A DNA stretch of 64,000 nucleotides from Lachnospiraceae bacterium EP-SM-12S-S03. GTDB taxonomy: Bacteria; Bacillota; Clostridia; Lachnospirales; Lachnospiraceae. The notes under the pieces were generated by a model. The model was not told where the DNA came from. It did not search any database and worked only from the letters and a program-made list of their open reading frames with translations. The stretch lies in NCBI GenBank assembly GCA_020540725.1, contig JAJBSL010000001.1, positions 124,001-188,000 of the forward strand, written 5' to 3'. Made by a program: the position numbers and the translations under genes. Each line of letters starts with the position of its first letter. The first letter of the stretch is position 1. Of the stretch, positions 35,792 through 45,814 are shown piece after piece.

Positions 35792-36628
35792 TTATTTCAA
35801 CATAAAGAAGGATGCTAAAACAATGATACCAAGTATGATTCTGTACACACCAAATACTTTGAAATCATTTTTCTTAATATATCCCATCAGGAATTTGATC
35901 GCTAAAATCGATACAATAAAGGCCGTGAGACATCCGATAATCAGAATGGCAATTTCAAGCCCCGTAATTCCCACTCCCGTAATGATAAATTTCAGAACCT
36001 TTATTAAGCTGGCGCCAAACATAACCGGAATCGCAAGGAAAAATGTAAATTCTGCTGCAATATGACGGGATGTTCCCATTAAAAGTGCCCCTACGATTGT
36101 CGCTCCGGAACGTGATGTACCCGGAATCAAAGATAATACCTGCCATCCACCAATGATCAGAGCATGTTTGTATGACATTTGCGAGAAGGAAGTAATCTGC
36201 GGTGTTCTCTTCTTATTCATGTTTTCCACAACAATAAATAAAATACCGTAAATAATCAACGTTGCCGCAACCACAATGGAGTTGTGAAGATGCTCTTCCA
36301 TCCAGTCATCCAACGGAATTCCGATAATTGCTGCCGGAACACATGCAACTACAACCCGGAACCACAACTGCCATGTATGAACCTTCTGTTTCTCCGTCTT
36401 TGAAGGAGCAAACGGATTCAGCTTATTAAAATAAAGTACAACAACTGCCAGAATCGCTCCGAGCTGAATCACAACGTTGAACATATCCATGAATTCCTGA
36501 CTTGCATTCAACTGTACAATCTGATTCACTAAAATCAAGTGACCGGTACTGCTTATCGGAAGCCATTCCGTAATACCTTCTACAATTCCAAGCAGAATGG
36601 TTTTCAATATTTCCACAAAAATTTCCAT
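35792..36628 (-). CDS. uppP: Undecaprenyl-diphosphatase
   Basis: A 278-residue multi-pass membrane enzyme (BacA/UppP). It removes a phosphate from undecaprenyl diphosphate, recycling the lipid carrier for peptidoglycan synthesis, and gives some bacitracin tolerance. Catalytic regions are [16 protein letters not shown] near the N-terminus and [12 protein letters not shown] in the middle. Length and helix pattern are typical. The start follows AAGAGGAA. It is 30 bp after the HAD phosphatase gene and probably cotranscribed. Confidence 0.97.
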   Translation of the reverse strand: MEIFVEILKTILLGIVEGITEWLPISSTGHLILVNQIVQLNASQEFMDMFNVVIQLGAILAVVVLYFNKLNPFAPSKTEKQKVHTWQLWFRVVVACVPAAIIGIPLDDWMEEHLHNSIVVAATLIIYGILFIVVENMNKKRTPQITSFSQMSYKHALIIGGWQVLSLIPGTSRSGATIVGALLMGTSRHIAAEFTFFLAIPVMFGASLIKVLKFIITGVGITGLEIAILIIGCLTAFIVSILAIKFLMGYIKKNDFKVFGVYRIILGIIVLASFFMLK

Positions 36629-36658
36629 ATTTTTTTTCCTCTTTCTTTCTTCTCTTTG

Positions 36659-37489
36659 CTAAACAAGGGCAAACATCTCAATGGCTTTAGCTACACCATC
36701 TTTTTCATTGGAGTCTGTTACAAAGTCTGCTGCATCTTTCACTTCCTGCACCGCATTCGCCATTGCAACTCCCAATCCGGCTTCCCGAATCATCTCCAGA
36801 TCATTCATGCCGTCTCCACATGCCATGATCTCTTCTCGTTTGATTCCAAGAAGCTCTCCGAGTTTCAAAAGACCGATGCCTTTATTCACTCCCAAAGCAT
36901 TTACTTCAATATTGTTTTCCATCGCCCCCGTAGCTGTTATATTCGGAATCTCTTTTATTTGAAGAAATGCTTTTTCTTTTTCGCTTATATTTTTAAACAA
37001 TGCATGCACTTTGTCAACCTGTTTTTTCTCTTTCTCAAGCTTTTCATAAAGATCCTGCACCCCAATCCGGCATTCTTTTAAGTATCTCGCCATACTCGGA
37101 AGAATTACATATTCCTCAGCCTTCTCAAGTTCACTGGCCATACTGTATCCAACTCCGTCAATGAATACTTCTCGATATGTATCATATTGGGAAAAAAGAT
37201 CCAAAATCTGTTTCGCCGTATGGATCGGCATGGTCGATTCATAAATCACCTTCTGTTCTTTCAAGTCCACAATTCGCGCACCGTTGGATGTAAGCGCATA
37301 CCGGATTCCCGGAAGTGCTGTCACTTCCTTGGGCACCCCCGTAAGAGGACGCCCGGTTGCTGGCAGTACCTCTATCCCCTGTTCCATTGCCCGAAGCAGA
37401 ACATTTCTGGTATGTGCTGTCATTTCTTTCTTATCATTTAATAATGTTCCGTCGCAATCAAAGGCTATCATTTTTATCTTTTGTCTCAT
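36659..37489 (-). CDS. Cof-type HAD-family phosphatase
   Basis: 276 residues of the Cof/YidA subfamily. Motif I is FDCDGTLLND, motif II lies in ALTSNGARI, and motif IV is ACGDGMNDLEMI. A C2-type cap lies between. Such enzymes dephosphorylate sugar phosphates, nucleotides or cofactors; no specific substrate is indicated. It is upstream of uppP in the same transcription unit; a TATAAT lies on the minus strand at 37525-37530. Confidence 0.9.
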   Translation of the reverse strand: MRQKIKMIAFDCDGTLLNDKKEMTAHTRNVLLRAMEQGIEVLPATGRPLTGVPKEVTALPGIRYALTSNGARIVDLKEQKVIYESTMPIHTAKQILDLFSQYDTYREVFIDGVGYSMASELEKAEEYVILPSMARYLKECRIGVQDLYEKLEKEKKQVDKVHALFKNISEKEKAFLQIKEIPNITATGAMENNIEVNALGVNKGIGLLKLGELLGIKREEIMACGDGMNDLEMIREAGLGVAMANAVQEVKDAADFVTDSNEKDGVAKAIEMFALV

Positions 37490-37559
37490 TTTTCTCTGCT
37501 CTATGCTCCTTGTTTTCTACACCTATTATACGATCCCTGCTCCTTTATCATATCAAAAT

Positions 37560-37588
37560 TTGCAAAAAATATCAATTTGTTGTATAAT
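37560..37588 (+). promoter_or_regulatory. Promoter of the cell wall hydrolase gene
   Basis: TTGCAA (37560-37565), 17 nt, TATAAT (37583-37588), 38 bp before the start at 37627. Confidence 0.75.
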
Positions 37589-37626
37589 ACTTAACTATAC
37601 TTTTAATATAAAAGAAAGGAAATGCA

Positions 37627-38763
37627 ATGAATACGATACAAAAGCGAAAAAGGATCAGGGTTCTGGCTTTTATCCTGGCTTTCACTCTCTGTTTCTCTAC
37701 GCCCTTTACATTCGAAACTCATGCAGAAGATTTAAAACAGAAACAGAAAGATCTGGAGAGTGATTTATCCGATTTAAATCAGGATAAGGCTGCTCTTGGC
37801 AAAGAATTGTCATCTGCTGCCACATCTCTCAATTCTATTGTGAAAGAGATAGAAACAACCCGTAAGGAATTAGATCTTGCTAAGGCAAGAGAAGTCGGCC
37901 AATACGAGATGATGAAAAAGCGAATCCAGTATATTTACGAGGAGAGCTCCGGTAATTTCTTTACCATGCTGCTTGAATCCAAATCCATGACGGAACTTTT
38001 AAACCGTGCCGACTTTATTTCCACCGTCAGTGAATATGACCGCAAGATGTTAGAAAAACTTCAGTCTATTCACCAGGAAATTGGAGAAAAAGAAAAAGAG
38101 CTCCTCTCCCAACAAGCGGAGATGGAAAAGCAGCAGAAAAATCTGACAGAAAGCTACAACCAACTCACTTCTCTGATCAGTTCTACTTCAAGTGAATTGG
38201 AGAAGTATAAGGAACAGATTGCTGCCGCTGAAGCTGCTAAGAAAGCTGCGGAAGCCGCCAAGAAAGAAAATGAGTCCTCTTTAAATACCGAGAACTCTTC
38301 TGATTCGGGAGACACATCGAAACCAAATGAGGATGCAAACAGTAAACCGCAGGAGAAACCTTCGGAAAAGCCAAATGACAATACGGATCATAATACAGAA
38401 AAGCCTCAAAAGCCTTCAGATAATACCGAACTTGCTTTATTTGCAGCCATTCTGGAATGTGAAGCCGGATCTACGGATTACGATGCGCTCCTTGCTGTGG
38501 CAACAGTCATTATGAACCGCAAAGAAAGTCCGAAATATCCAGACACTATCACGGGTGTTATATATCAGAGCGGTCAGTTTTCACCAACCTGGACAGGAAA
38601 ACTTGACAAAGTGCTGGAACGAGGCGCCAAGCCTTTGTGCTACACTGTAGCCCAGGATGCTCTCAACGGAGCCAGACATTCTGCCGTGAAAAACTGCTAT
38701 TCTTTCCGTGCTTCCTATACAGGACACGATGGAATTATCATCGGAGATAACGTATTTTTCTAG
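37627..38763 (+). CDS. Secreted coiled-coil protein with SleB-type cell wall hydrolase domain
   Basis: 378 residues. The signal peptide is about 1-36. A long coiled coil (about 36-215) resembles the N-terminal regulatory part of PcsB/CwlO-type hydrolases. A low-complexity Ser/Asn/Pro/Lys linker (215-280) follows. The C-terminus (about 280-378) is a Hydrolase_2/SleB domain: LECEAGSTDYDALLAVATVI holds the probable catalytic Glu, then MNR, YPDTITGVIY and SGQFSP. It should cut peptidoglycan glycan strands outside the cell. Coiled-coil plus SleB suggests a vegetative, FtsEX-like controlled hydrolase rather than a germination enzyme, but that is inference. The start follows AAAGGAAA. Confidence 0.88.
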   Translation: MNTIQKRKRIRVLAFILAFTLCFSTPFTFETHAEDLKQKQKDLESDLSDLNQDKAALGKELSSAATSLNSIVKEIETTRKELDLAKAREVGQYEMMKKRIQYIYEESSGNFFTMLLESKSMTELLNRADFISTVSEYDRKMLEKLQSIHQEIGEKEKELLSQQAEMEKQQKNLTESYNQLTSLISSTSSELEKYKEQIAAAEAAKKAAEAAKKENESSLNTENSSDSGDTSKPNEDANSKPQEKPSEKPNDNTDHNTEKPQKPSDNTELALFAAILECEAGSTDYDALLAVATVIMNRKESPKYPDTITGVIYQSGQFSPTWTGKLDKVLERGAKPLCYTVAQDALNGARHSAVKNCYSFRASYTGHDGIIIGDNVFF

Positions 38764-38787
38764 AATCATAGAAGAAAATATATGCAC

Positions 38788-38832
38788 AAAAAAACGTATG
38801 CAGGAATAAATACATCCTTGCATACGTTTTTT
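38788..38832. terminator. Bidirectional terminator
   Basis: AAAAAACGTATGCAGGA and TCCTTGCATACGTTTTTT form a long stem between the convergent hydrolase and YhgE genes. Confidence 0.9.
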
Positions 38833-38852
38833 ATGCAATCTTTCTCATATCG

Positions 38853-41033
38853 TTACATGAGCTTTGTACTTTCTAGCTTTTCTATAAAAAGTTCGTTGAG
38901 GCGAATCACCGGTTTTCGAAGCACCAGTCCCAAAAACAGTGACGCGCAGAGGAATAGTCCCATTTTCCCGAGCTCGATCCAATAAGTATACCCATAGAAC
39001 CCGGCAATGCATTCACGCATAGCTGTCATACTGTGTGTAAAAGGAAGCAACGGGTATATTTTCCGGAAAATTTCCGGTGCCACTTCGATTGGGAATGTTC
39101 CTCCCGATCCTGCTACCTGCATAACCAGAAGCACAACGCAGACTGCCTTTCCCACATCTCCAAACGACACGGTAAACGTATAGATAATGTTTACATATAC
39201 GATACTGCTTACCCATCCTGCCAGCAGAAATAAAAACGGATGCTCACACTGAATGCCAAGAAAATATAAATCTCCCAGACATATCAATCCACTTTGAATC
39301 AATCCTAGCACCATGAACAACAAATATCTGCCGAAATAGATTTGATACGGTTTCAAAGGCCGCAGCGCTCTTTTTAAATTGGCAGAAGCGGTAACCTTCA
39401 CCATAGCTACCAAAATGATTCCTCCTACCCATATGGAAAGTGTAGAATAAAACGGAGCCATGGCAGATCCGTAGTTCTCTACCGGATATAATGCCTTTGT
39501 CTTCATTTTTACAGGAGCAGATACGAAACTGCTTACTATTTCCGGACTGCTGCCAAGTACATTCTTTAATGTCTGCATATTCCCGTCCTGAACTGCCGTT
39601 TCCAACTTTTCTGCTACTTGATTTACCTTATCTGCTATTTCTGTCAAAAGAGAAGCAGACGTATCCAATGTTGTTTTCATGTTTCCAAGACCGGATCCAG
39701 CATCTCCCGCCAGTTTTTCCATGTCTTCCATTCCTTTGTCCATACTTCCAAACAAAGACTGTACTGCGCTGCTTGTATCGCCTAGAGTTCCAAACATCGT
39801 ATTGATCTGTGTTTTGACATTATTTTCATAATCCGAACGGATTCCCGAAATTTCTTTCGAACTTTGTTGTACCAATTGATCCAACTGTTCCTGATAATTT
39901 CCTGCATCTGTCGTTGTCTCTGTAATCTTCGTTACCGCTTCGTTTAACTTATCCCTCACCGCTTCCTGATGTGCGATGGACTCATTCAGATTTCCAATAA
40001 TCGGCTGAAGTAAATCTGACGCAAGGGGATAGGAGTCTGCAAGCTGCTGTACACTGTCTCTGAATCCTTCGTAACGGTCAATCACTACTTGTACTTCCGA
40101 TGCCAGACTCTTCAGTGATCCTGATGTTGCTCCTACATCTGTGGAAATAGAAGAAAATGCATCTCCAATCTGTCCGGATATGGCATCATAGCATTTGCTT
40201 CCCTGAGCCAGCACCTGATTGACGCTCTCTGTAGTACCTGACACTGCTCCTCTCAACGAATCGACAGAGTCGCCGGTTTCATTTAAAAGGGACATGTTCT
40301 CTTCTGTATTCTGTCCCGCTTTGTTCAAAATGTCTGCTGTGGCTTCCAACATCTGCTGCATAGAAACAGTCATATTAGAAAACGCTTTCACTGTGCCCGC
40401 TGCCGAATCCAGATCCGCCCCGATTTTACGGATATTTCCTGTCAGATTCTCTGCAGCCGTTTTGGCACTGTCGCTATCCGTTGCCTTAGAAATCGTATCC
40501 ATGAGATCTAATCCCACCTGCGCTGCCGTCTTGACAAAAATCTCGTCAATCTGCTGTTGTACCGCACTTGCCCCCTTATCGGTTACTTTCGGAGCAATGG
40601 CATTTTCCTTTTCATTAATATAGTACAAAATATCGGAATGTTTCATCTCATCAGAAAACAGACTCATCATATCCTGGCTGAAACTCTTCGGGATTACGAT
40701 CGCTGCATAGTATTTCCCGGATTTCACCCCTTCTATCGCCTCTTTTTTCCCTGTAAATGTCCAATCCAACTGGTCATTTGCCCTAAGGTTTGAGATAACA
40801 GTATCTCCGATATTGATCTGCAAAGGCAATACTTCTCCTTCATATCCTTGATCTGTGTTTGCAACTGCTACCTTCAGACCATTGGTGTTCGAATATGGAT
40901 CCCAACTTGCCGCAATATTAAACCATGCATAAAGAGATGGAACAACACACAATCCAAGTACTACAATCATTGCAATCACATTCTTTTTTATATGCGAAAT
41001 ATCATAAAGGAAAACACGTCCTATCTTCTTCAT
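38853..41033 (-). CDS. YhgE/Pip domain membrane protein (second of pair)
   Basis: 726 residues. One N-terminal helix is followed by VPSLYAWFNIAASWDPY, a large external region with long heptad-type helices, and five or six C-terminal ABC-2-permease-like helices (from about 515). It belongs to the YhgE/Pip family, which includes phage infection protein and type VII secretion-associated membrane proteins. Cellular function is not settled. It overlaps the upstream paralogue by 4 bp (ATGA), so the two are translationally coupled and may work as a pair. Confidence 0.9.
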   Translation of the reverse strand: MKKIGRVFLYDISHIKKNVIAMIVVLGLCVVPSLYAWFNIAASWDPYSNTNGLKVAVANTDQGYEGEVLPLQINIGDTVISNLRANDQLDWTFTGKKEAIEGVKSGKYYAAIVIPKSFSQDMMSLFSDEMKHSDILYYINEKENAIAPKVTDKGASAVQQQIDEIFVKTAAQVGLDLMDTISKATDSDSAKTAAENLTGNIRKIGADLDSAAGTVKAFSNMTVSMQQMLEATADILNKAGQNTEENMSLLNETGDSVDSLRGAVSGTTESVNQVLAQGSKCYDAISGQIGDAFSSISTDVGATSGSLKSLASEVQVVIDRYEGFRDSVQQLADSYPLASDLLQPIIGNLNESIAHQEAVRDKLNEAVTKITETTTDAGNYQEQLDQLVQQSSKEISGIRSDYENNVKTQINTMFGTLGDTSSAVQSLFGSMDKGMEDMEKLAGDAGSGLGNMKTTLDTSASLLTEIADKVNQVAEKLETAVQDGNMQTLKNVLGSSPEIVSSFVSAPVKMKTKALYPVENYGSAMAPFYSTLSIWVGGIILVAMVKVTASANLKRALRPLKPYQIYFGRYLLFMVLGLIQSGLICLGDLYFLGIQCEHPFLFLLAGWVSSIVYVNIIYTFTVSFGDVGKAVCVVLLVMQVAGSGGTFPIEVAPEIFRKIYPLLPFTHSMTAMRECIAGFYGYTYWIELGKMGLFLCASLFLGLVLRKPVIRLNELFIEKLESTKLM

Positions 41034-43573
41034 GCCTCTTCTTCCTCCTGTTCTTTGCGTTTTCTCAATGTTTCCAAAAGTTCTTCCTGAGACATCCGGC
41101 TCATCTTCAGCCTCCGTTTCAGACTTTCATGAATATATTCCACACAAATCAGATAAACTGCGATGACAATGATGGATGCGATCCACAATACCAAAAATAC
41201 CATTTTGGAACTGATACTGAACATCAGGATTAAAAAAATCAATGGAATGATCAAAATAGCCACAAATCCTCTACGGATTCTCTTCTTGTAATTCTTTTCA
41301 AACCGTTCTGCTTTTTGATACATATCCTGTCGAAAAGCTTTCTTATCTGCCAGTGCGCTTACAAGTGCCGCCATACGGAATCGTTCTTTTGTCAATCCTT
41401 CTTCCTCACAGATCATTAATTCCGTCTCACCAAGTTTCTGATCAAACATATGGTTCATATTCAAAAGCCATGGCCTTACTACGATTCCGATCAACAGTGC
41501 AATTGGCACATACACTGCAAGGCATAACAGATTCTCAACGTAATGGAATCCATATATTCCTGCCACTGCTTCTCGCATGGCATTGATCCCATATGTAAAT
41601 GGAAGAAGCGGGTGCAGCTTCTGGAAAAATGCCGGTGTCATCTCAATCGGATAAGTTCCTGCCGAACCCGGAATCTGAATGATAACGAGAATGACACTGA
41701 TTGCCTTTCCAATATGCTTAAATGTAATGGAAAGTGCATAAATAATATTCACATAGACAAATGAAGTAAATAAACCGGCAAAAATAAATGCCCCGGGTGA
41801 CTTACACTGAACCCCTAAAAAGAGTAAATCTCCTACACAAATGATCAAAGATTGGATCAATCCCATCACTACATATAGCATCCATCTGCCGAAATAAGAT
41901 TGCACTGCCGTGAACTTTGGCACGATTTCATCTTTATCAGACTCCAGCTTAAAAATGGCAATCAACACAATGCCTCCTACCCATATTGCAAGGTTTGTAT
42001 AAAATGGAGTCATAGCGCTGCCATAATTTTTTACAGAATAAAAAGATTCTGTTTTCAACTCTACCGGTGCAGACACAAAGTCAGAAATCGACTTGGAATC
42101 CAAACCTGTCAGATTTAAGAAATCCTGATAAGACTGGGAATTTCTGAGAGCATTTAAATCTGCAATTACCGAATCCAGCTTTTCCTGCACTTTCTGAAGA
42201 GCTGTCCCCGTACTTTCAAGGGCTGTCTTCGAATCATTTAAACTTGTGTTTAAATTATCAAGAATTCCTTTCGTCTGCTCTGCCAAGGGATCAACACCGC
42301 TTAATACACCTGACAATTTTCCGGAGAGTTGTCCGAATGAATCCAAAGATGTATTTAGTCCCGGAAGTACATTCCCATCAAAATTCTCCTTGATTCCCCG
42401 AAGGGTTTGCTGATTTTCCCGCACCAGACTTCCGATCTTTTTCGCGGTATTGGTTGCTGTCTGCGCTGCGTCTCCGATTCCTTCATTTCCTGCCTTTAAA
42501 CTACTCAAAAGTTCCTGATGTCTTTGATTCTCTGCCTGAAGTTGCGCAATCAGATCCGCTGCCGGATTTCCTGGTATTTTCCCGTCTAACTGCGAAAGCA
42601 GATCGATGATCTTCTCGTTCAACTCTATAACACTGTTCACAGATGACATCGCACTATCCACTTTTCCGCTTACGGATTGTATCTTCTCATTCAGACTTCC
42701 AAGATCCGCTCCTGCCGAACTGCCGATATCAGACAAAATATTCTCGCCCTCAGTCAGTGATCCAGAAAGCGCTGATGAAAATGACGATACGCTATTCCTT
42801 CCTGCCTGAAGCGCAGCAGAGCCCTCATCCAAAGCTTTTGCTCCGGATGATGCCGCACTTTTCACTTGATCCATGGTGTTTTGCACTTCTTTGATCTTGG
42901 CATCACTGTCCTGAAAGCTCTTCTGGAATTCGGCAAGTATTTGCTCATAACTTTCTATATTATCTGATACTTTCTGGATATCAGAAACTACATTTCCCTG
43001 CAATGTGTCCAAATTGCCTGCCACCTCTGCAATGGAATCCTTAAAAATCTCAGAAACCGCCTCTGATGCAGCCGAAACAAATGCCTCATTCACCTGACTT
43101 TGTACTGCTGTCGCTCCGCTATCCGTAATCTTCGGTGCAATGGCATTTTTCTTCTCATTCAGATAATAGGTAAATTGAGGTTGTTCAATCTTCCCTGTCA
43201 ACACACTGGTCAAAGATTCACTAAAATTTTCCGGAATCACAATGGCAGCATAATATTTGCCGGATTTCACTCCGTTTACCGCCTGGTCTTTTTTCATGAA
43301 TTTCCAGCCCAGATCATGATTCTTCTTTAACTGTGTTACAACTTCCTCTCCGGCATTGAGTGCACCGGTAATTTCATTGTCTGTCCCTTGATCCAGATTC
43401 GCCACTGCAATCTGAATTGCTCCTGTATTCCCGTAAGGGTCCATATTGGCAGCAATGTTAAACCATGCATATAACGATGGGAGCAGACAGACTCCTGCCA
43501 CAACAATCATTGCCACCGGATTGCGTGCCAGTCGTCTTATGTCTCGTTTAAAAATCTGAAATGCACACTTCAT
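41030..43573 (-). CDS. YhgE/Pip domain membrane protein (first of pair)
   Basis: 847 residues with the same architecture as its downstream paralogue: VCLLPSLYAWFNIAANMDPYG after helix 1, a roughly 400-residue coiled-coil-rich external domain, and C-terminal ABC-2-like helices. It also carries an extra 120-residue cytoplasmic-side extension with two more helices and a Glu-rich end (KRKEQEEEEA). The start follows AAAGGAGG, with a clear promoter upstream. Confidence 0.9.
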   Translation of the reverse strand: MKCAFQIFKRDIRRLARNPVAMIVVAGVCLLPSLYAWFNIAANMDPYGNTGAIQIAVANLDQGTDNEITGALNAGEEVVTQLKKNHDLGWKFMKKDQAVNGVKSGKYYAAIVIPENFSESLTSVLTGKIEQPQFTYYLNEKKNAIAPKITDSGATAVQSQVNEAFVSAASEAVSEIFKDSIAEVAGNLDTLQGNVVSDIQKVSDNIESYEQILAEFQKSFQDSDAKIKEVQNTMDQVKSAASSGAKALDEGSAALQAGRNSVSSFSSALSGSLTEGENILSDIGSSAGADLGSLNEKIQSVSGKVDSAMSSVNSVIELNEKIIDLLSQLDGKIPGNPAADLIAQLQAENQRHQELLSSLKAGNEGIGDAAQTATNTAKKIGSLVRENQQTLRGIKENFDGNVLPGLNTSLDSFGQLSGKLSGVLSGVDPLAEQTKGILDNLNTSLNDSKTALESTGTALQKVQEKLDSVIADLNALRNSQSYQDFLNLTGLDSKSISDFVSAPVELKTESFYSVKNYGSAMTPFYTNLAIWVGGIVLIAIFKLESDKDEIVPKFTAVQSYFGRWMLYVVMGLIQSLIICVGDLLFLGVQCKSPGAFIFAGLFTSFVYVNIIYALSITFKHIGKAISVILVIIQIPGSAGTYPIEMTPAFFQKLHPLLPFTYGINAMREAVAGIYGFHYVENLLCLAVYVPIALLIGIVVRPWLLNMNHMFDQKLGETELMICEEEGLTKERFRMAALVSALADKKAFRQDMYQKAERFEKNYKKRIRRGFVAILIIPLIFLILMFSISSKMVFLVLWIASIIVIAVYLICVEYIHESLKRRLKMSRMSQEELLETLRKRKEQEEEEA

Positions 43574-43596
43574 TTTCGGCCTCCTTTAATAAACAC

Positions 43597-43625
43597 ATTA
43601 TCCACAGTAGTGTATTTTATCACAA
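43597..43625 (-). promoter_or_regulatory. Promoter of the YhgE pair
   Basis: Minus strand TTGTGA (43620-43625), 17 nt, GATAAT (43597-43602), 24 bp before the start codon. Confidence 0.6.
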
Positions 43626-43715
43626 AGGAGCCATTTCGACTATTGCAAAAAATATGAATTTTGGTCATAAATTTTATTGCTTTTTTACAACATATGCTCA
43701 AATTCTACTAATTTC

Positions 43716-45068
43716 CTATTTTTTCCCGAAGGGAAAGTACCTTCCGCCTTCCATTTTCCTCAGTAACAGACAGGCAACTACTGCCGCAATCAGTTCTGCC
43801 AGTGGAAAACTGATCCAAATTCCTGCTACGCCCATTTTATGTGACAACAGGTATCCAAGTGGCAAGATAATCACCAACTGTCGCAAAAGGGAAATAATCA
43901 AGGAATCTCCTCCTCGTCCCAATGCTTCAAACACACCGGAGAAGATTACCCCTACTGCAGACACAAGAAAACCTAAGGAAATCAGTCGAAGAGCCTCTGT
44001 CCCTGCCTGCATCAGTTCCGCATCCGCCTGGAACATACTCAAAATCCTTCCCGGAATTGCCAGGGAAACTACTGTCCCGACCAACATCAGTACTGCTGCA
44101 GAGATCAAACTATAACGGATTGTCGTTCTTACTCTTTGTTTCAAACCTGCTCCATAATTATATCCAATGATGGGACGCATCCCCTGCACAATCCCATTTG
44201 CCGGCATATAAATAAATGTCTGCAGCTTAAAATAGATACCAAGTACTGCCACATAAGTATCCGAAAACGCAGCCAGAATCCCATTCAAACCACCTACCAG
44301 AATAGACGGCATTGTCATCATCAAGGATGAAGGAATTCCGACAGAATAAATCTGCCGAATCAGATGCCAGTCCAGATGCAGATATTTCGGATGAATCGTC
44401 ACACCCGGATTTTTCCGTAAATACACAACAATGTACAGAAGAAATGCACTGATCTGTCCAATCACAGTTGCAACTGCCGCCCCCTTAACACCCATTTCAG
44501 GAAATCCAAGAAGACCAAAAATAAGAATCGGATCAAGAATGATGTTGATGATCGCTCCTGCCCCTAACAATACCATAGTTGTTTTCATTGCTCCGATTCC
44601 CTGGTAGATTTTTTCCATCGCGATTTGCAAAAGTGAACCAAAGGAAAAACAAAGCACAATATACGTATAGTCACATGCCTGTTTCAATATTTCCCCTTCT
44701 TTTGTAAACAAGCGAATAAATGGTTTTGTAATGATAAGTCCCAGAATTACAAATAGAACACAATGGATCACCGTCAGTGCAATTCCCATTGTAGCAGCTT
44801 CATTTGCCCGCTCCTGTTCTTTCTTCCCTAAGCTGATCGATAGAACAGATGCAATTCCTACGCCGATTCCTACCGCCACCGACAGCACAATATTTTGTAA
44901 AGGAAATGCAAGTGATACTGCAGTCAGAGCTCCTGTTCCCAAATAGGATACATAAATACTGTCAATAATGTTATAAAGCGATTGTACCAGCATGGATAAC
45001 ACCATTGGCAAAGACATACTCATCAAGAGTGGAAAAATGTCTTTCGTCTCCATTTTATTTTTTCCCAT
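43716..45068 (-). CDS. MATE-family efflux transporter
   Basis: 450 residues, 12 membrane helices in two halves. It exports drugs or metabolites, normally driven by sodium or protons. The N-terminal half shows MVLSMLVQSLYNIIDSIYVS and the loop after helix 2, GTGALTAVSLAFP, as in clostridial MATE proteins. The ATG at 45068 follows GGAGGG; an ATG four codons earlier overlaps that site. A strong terminator lies 17 bp upstream of the start codon, so expression may depend on read-through. Confidence 0.92.
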   Translation of the reverse strand: MGKNKMETKDIFPLLMSMSLPMVLSMLVQSLYNIIDSIYVSYLGTGALTAVSLAFPLQNIVLSVAVGIGVGIASVLSISLGKKEQERANEAATMGIALTVIHCVLFVILGLIITKPFIRLFTKEGEILKQACDYTYIVLCFSFGSLLQIAMEKIYQGIGAMKTTMVLLGAGAIINIILDPILIFGLLGFPEMGVKGAAVATVIGQISAFLLYIVVYLRKNPGVTIHPKYLHLDWHLIRQIYSVGIPSSLMMTMPSILVGGLNGILAAFSDTYVAVLGIYFKLQTFIYMPANGIVQGMRPIIGYNYGAGLKQRVRTTIRYSLISAAVLMLVGTVVSLAIPGRILSMFQADAELMQAGTEALRLISLGFLVSAVGVIFSGVFEALGRGGDSLIISLLRQLVIILPLGYLLSHKMGVAGIWISFPLAELIAAVVACLLLRKMEGGRYFPFGKK

Positions 45069-45085
45069 AATACCCTCCATTTCTC

Positions 45086-45139
45086 AAAAAAAAGCCATGT
45101 GCTTCTGTTTATTCTGAAACAGAAAAACCACATGGCTTT
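45086..45139 (-). terminator. Terminator-like hairpin in the MATE gene leader (possible attenuator)
   Basis: Stem AAAGCCATGTG / CACATGGCTTT holds an inner hairpin (TTCTGTTT ... AAACAGAA) and is followed by at least 8 T on the minus strand, ending 17 bp before the MATE start codon. Upstream (45165-45191) lies another hairpin, GACAGAA / TTCTGTC. It shares the ACAGAA/TTCTGT sequences with the inner hairpin, so alternative pairings are possible. Confidence 0.6.
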
Positions 45140-45228
45140 GTACATGACCTATTTTTTTCACTTTGACAGAATCAAATATTCTTTCTGTCCATAGTTTCTT
45201 CTATCTTTCCCTGCTCTTAAGAGCGTAA

Positions 45229-45260
45229 AAATACCCGGGAAAATTTCTTCTCTCGGGCAT
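45229..45260 (-). terminator. Intrinsic terminator of the ribosomal operon
   Basis: Minus strand stem CCCG-A-GAGAA / TTTTC-C-CGGG followed by TATTTTT, 12 bp after the rplQ stop. Confidence 0.75.
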
Positions 45261-45271
45261 TTATATCATTC

Positions 45272-45799
45272 TTAAACTAATTCAAGAAGTACTTCCATAG
45301 CAGCGTCACCTTTACGTAAACCGATCTTTACGATTCTTGTGTAACCACCGTTACGGTCAGCATATTTCGGAGCGATTTCGTCGAATAATTTTGCAACCAT
45401 ATCTACTTCTTTTGCACTTCTCTTCTTGCCGTCTTTTACTTCTGTTACAGGGAAGAGAACTTTCATCATTTCTCTTCTTGCGTGTAATCTTGAAGGCATA
45501 TCTTTTTTGATTGTCTTCTCAACTTCATCGTAAACAGTAACTTTCTTACCATCTACAACTTCTTTTACTCTTTTTCCGTCTTTATCTTTACGCGGAACTT
45601 TTGCCATAACTTTCACTTCTTCAAAGTTATCTTTTTCTTTTACAGCTAAAGCGATAAGACCTTCAGCAACTTTGCGGATTTCTTTTGCTTTTGCTTCTGT
45701 AGTAACGATCTTACCATTGTAAAGTAAAGATGTTACCTGACTTCTGATTAATGATTTTCTCTGGCTTGATGTTCTGCCGAGTTTTCTATATTTTGCCAT
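45272..45799 (-). CDS. rplQ: Ribosomal protein L17 (bL17), enlarged form
   Basis: 175 residues against the usual 115-130. The N-terminal [20 protein letters not shown] and the C-terminal [15 protein letters not shown] are typical. About 55 extra residues lie in the middle (roughly 60-115, Lys/Val/Asp-rich, [16 protein letters not shown]). It binds 23S rRNA near the exit tunnel. The ATG at 45799 follows TGGAGG. It is the last gene of the operon. Confidence 0.97.
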   Translation of the reverse strand: MAKYRKLGRTSSQRKSLIRSQVTSLLYNGKIVTTEAKAKEIRKVAEGLIALAVKEKDNFEEVKVMAKVPRKDKDGKRVKEVVDGKKVTVYDEVEKTIKKDMPSRLHARREMMKVLFPVTEVKDGKKRSAKEVDMVAKLFDEIAPKYADRNGGYTRIVKIGLRKGDAAMEVLLELV

Positions 45800-45814
45800 T
45801 TTATTTTCCTCCAT

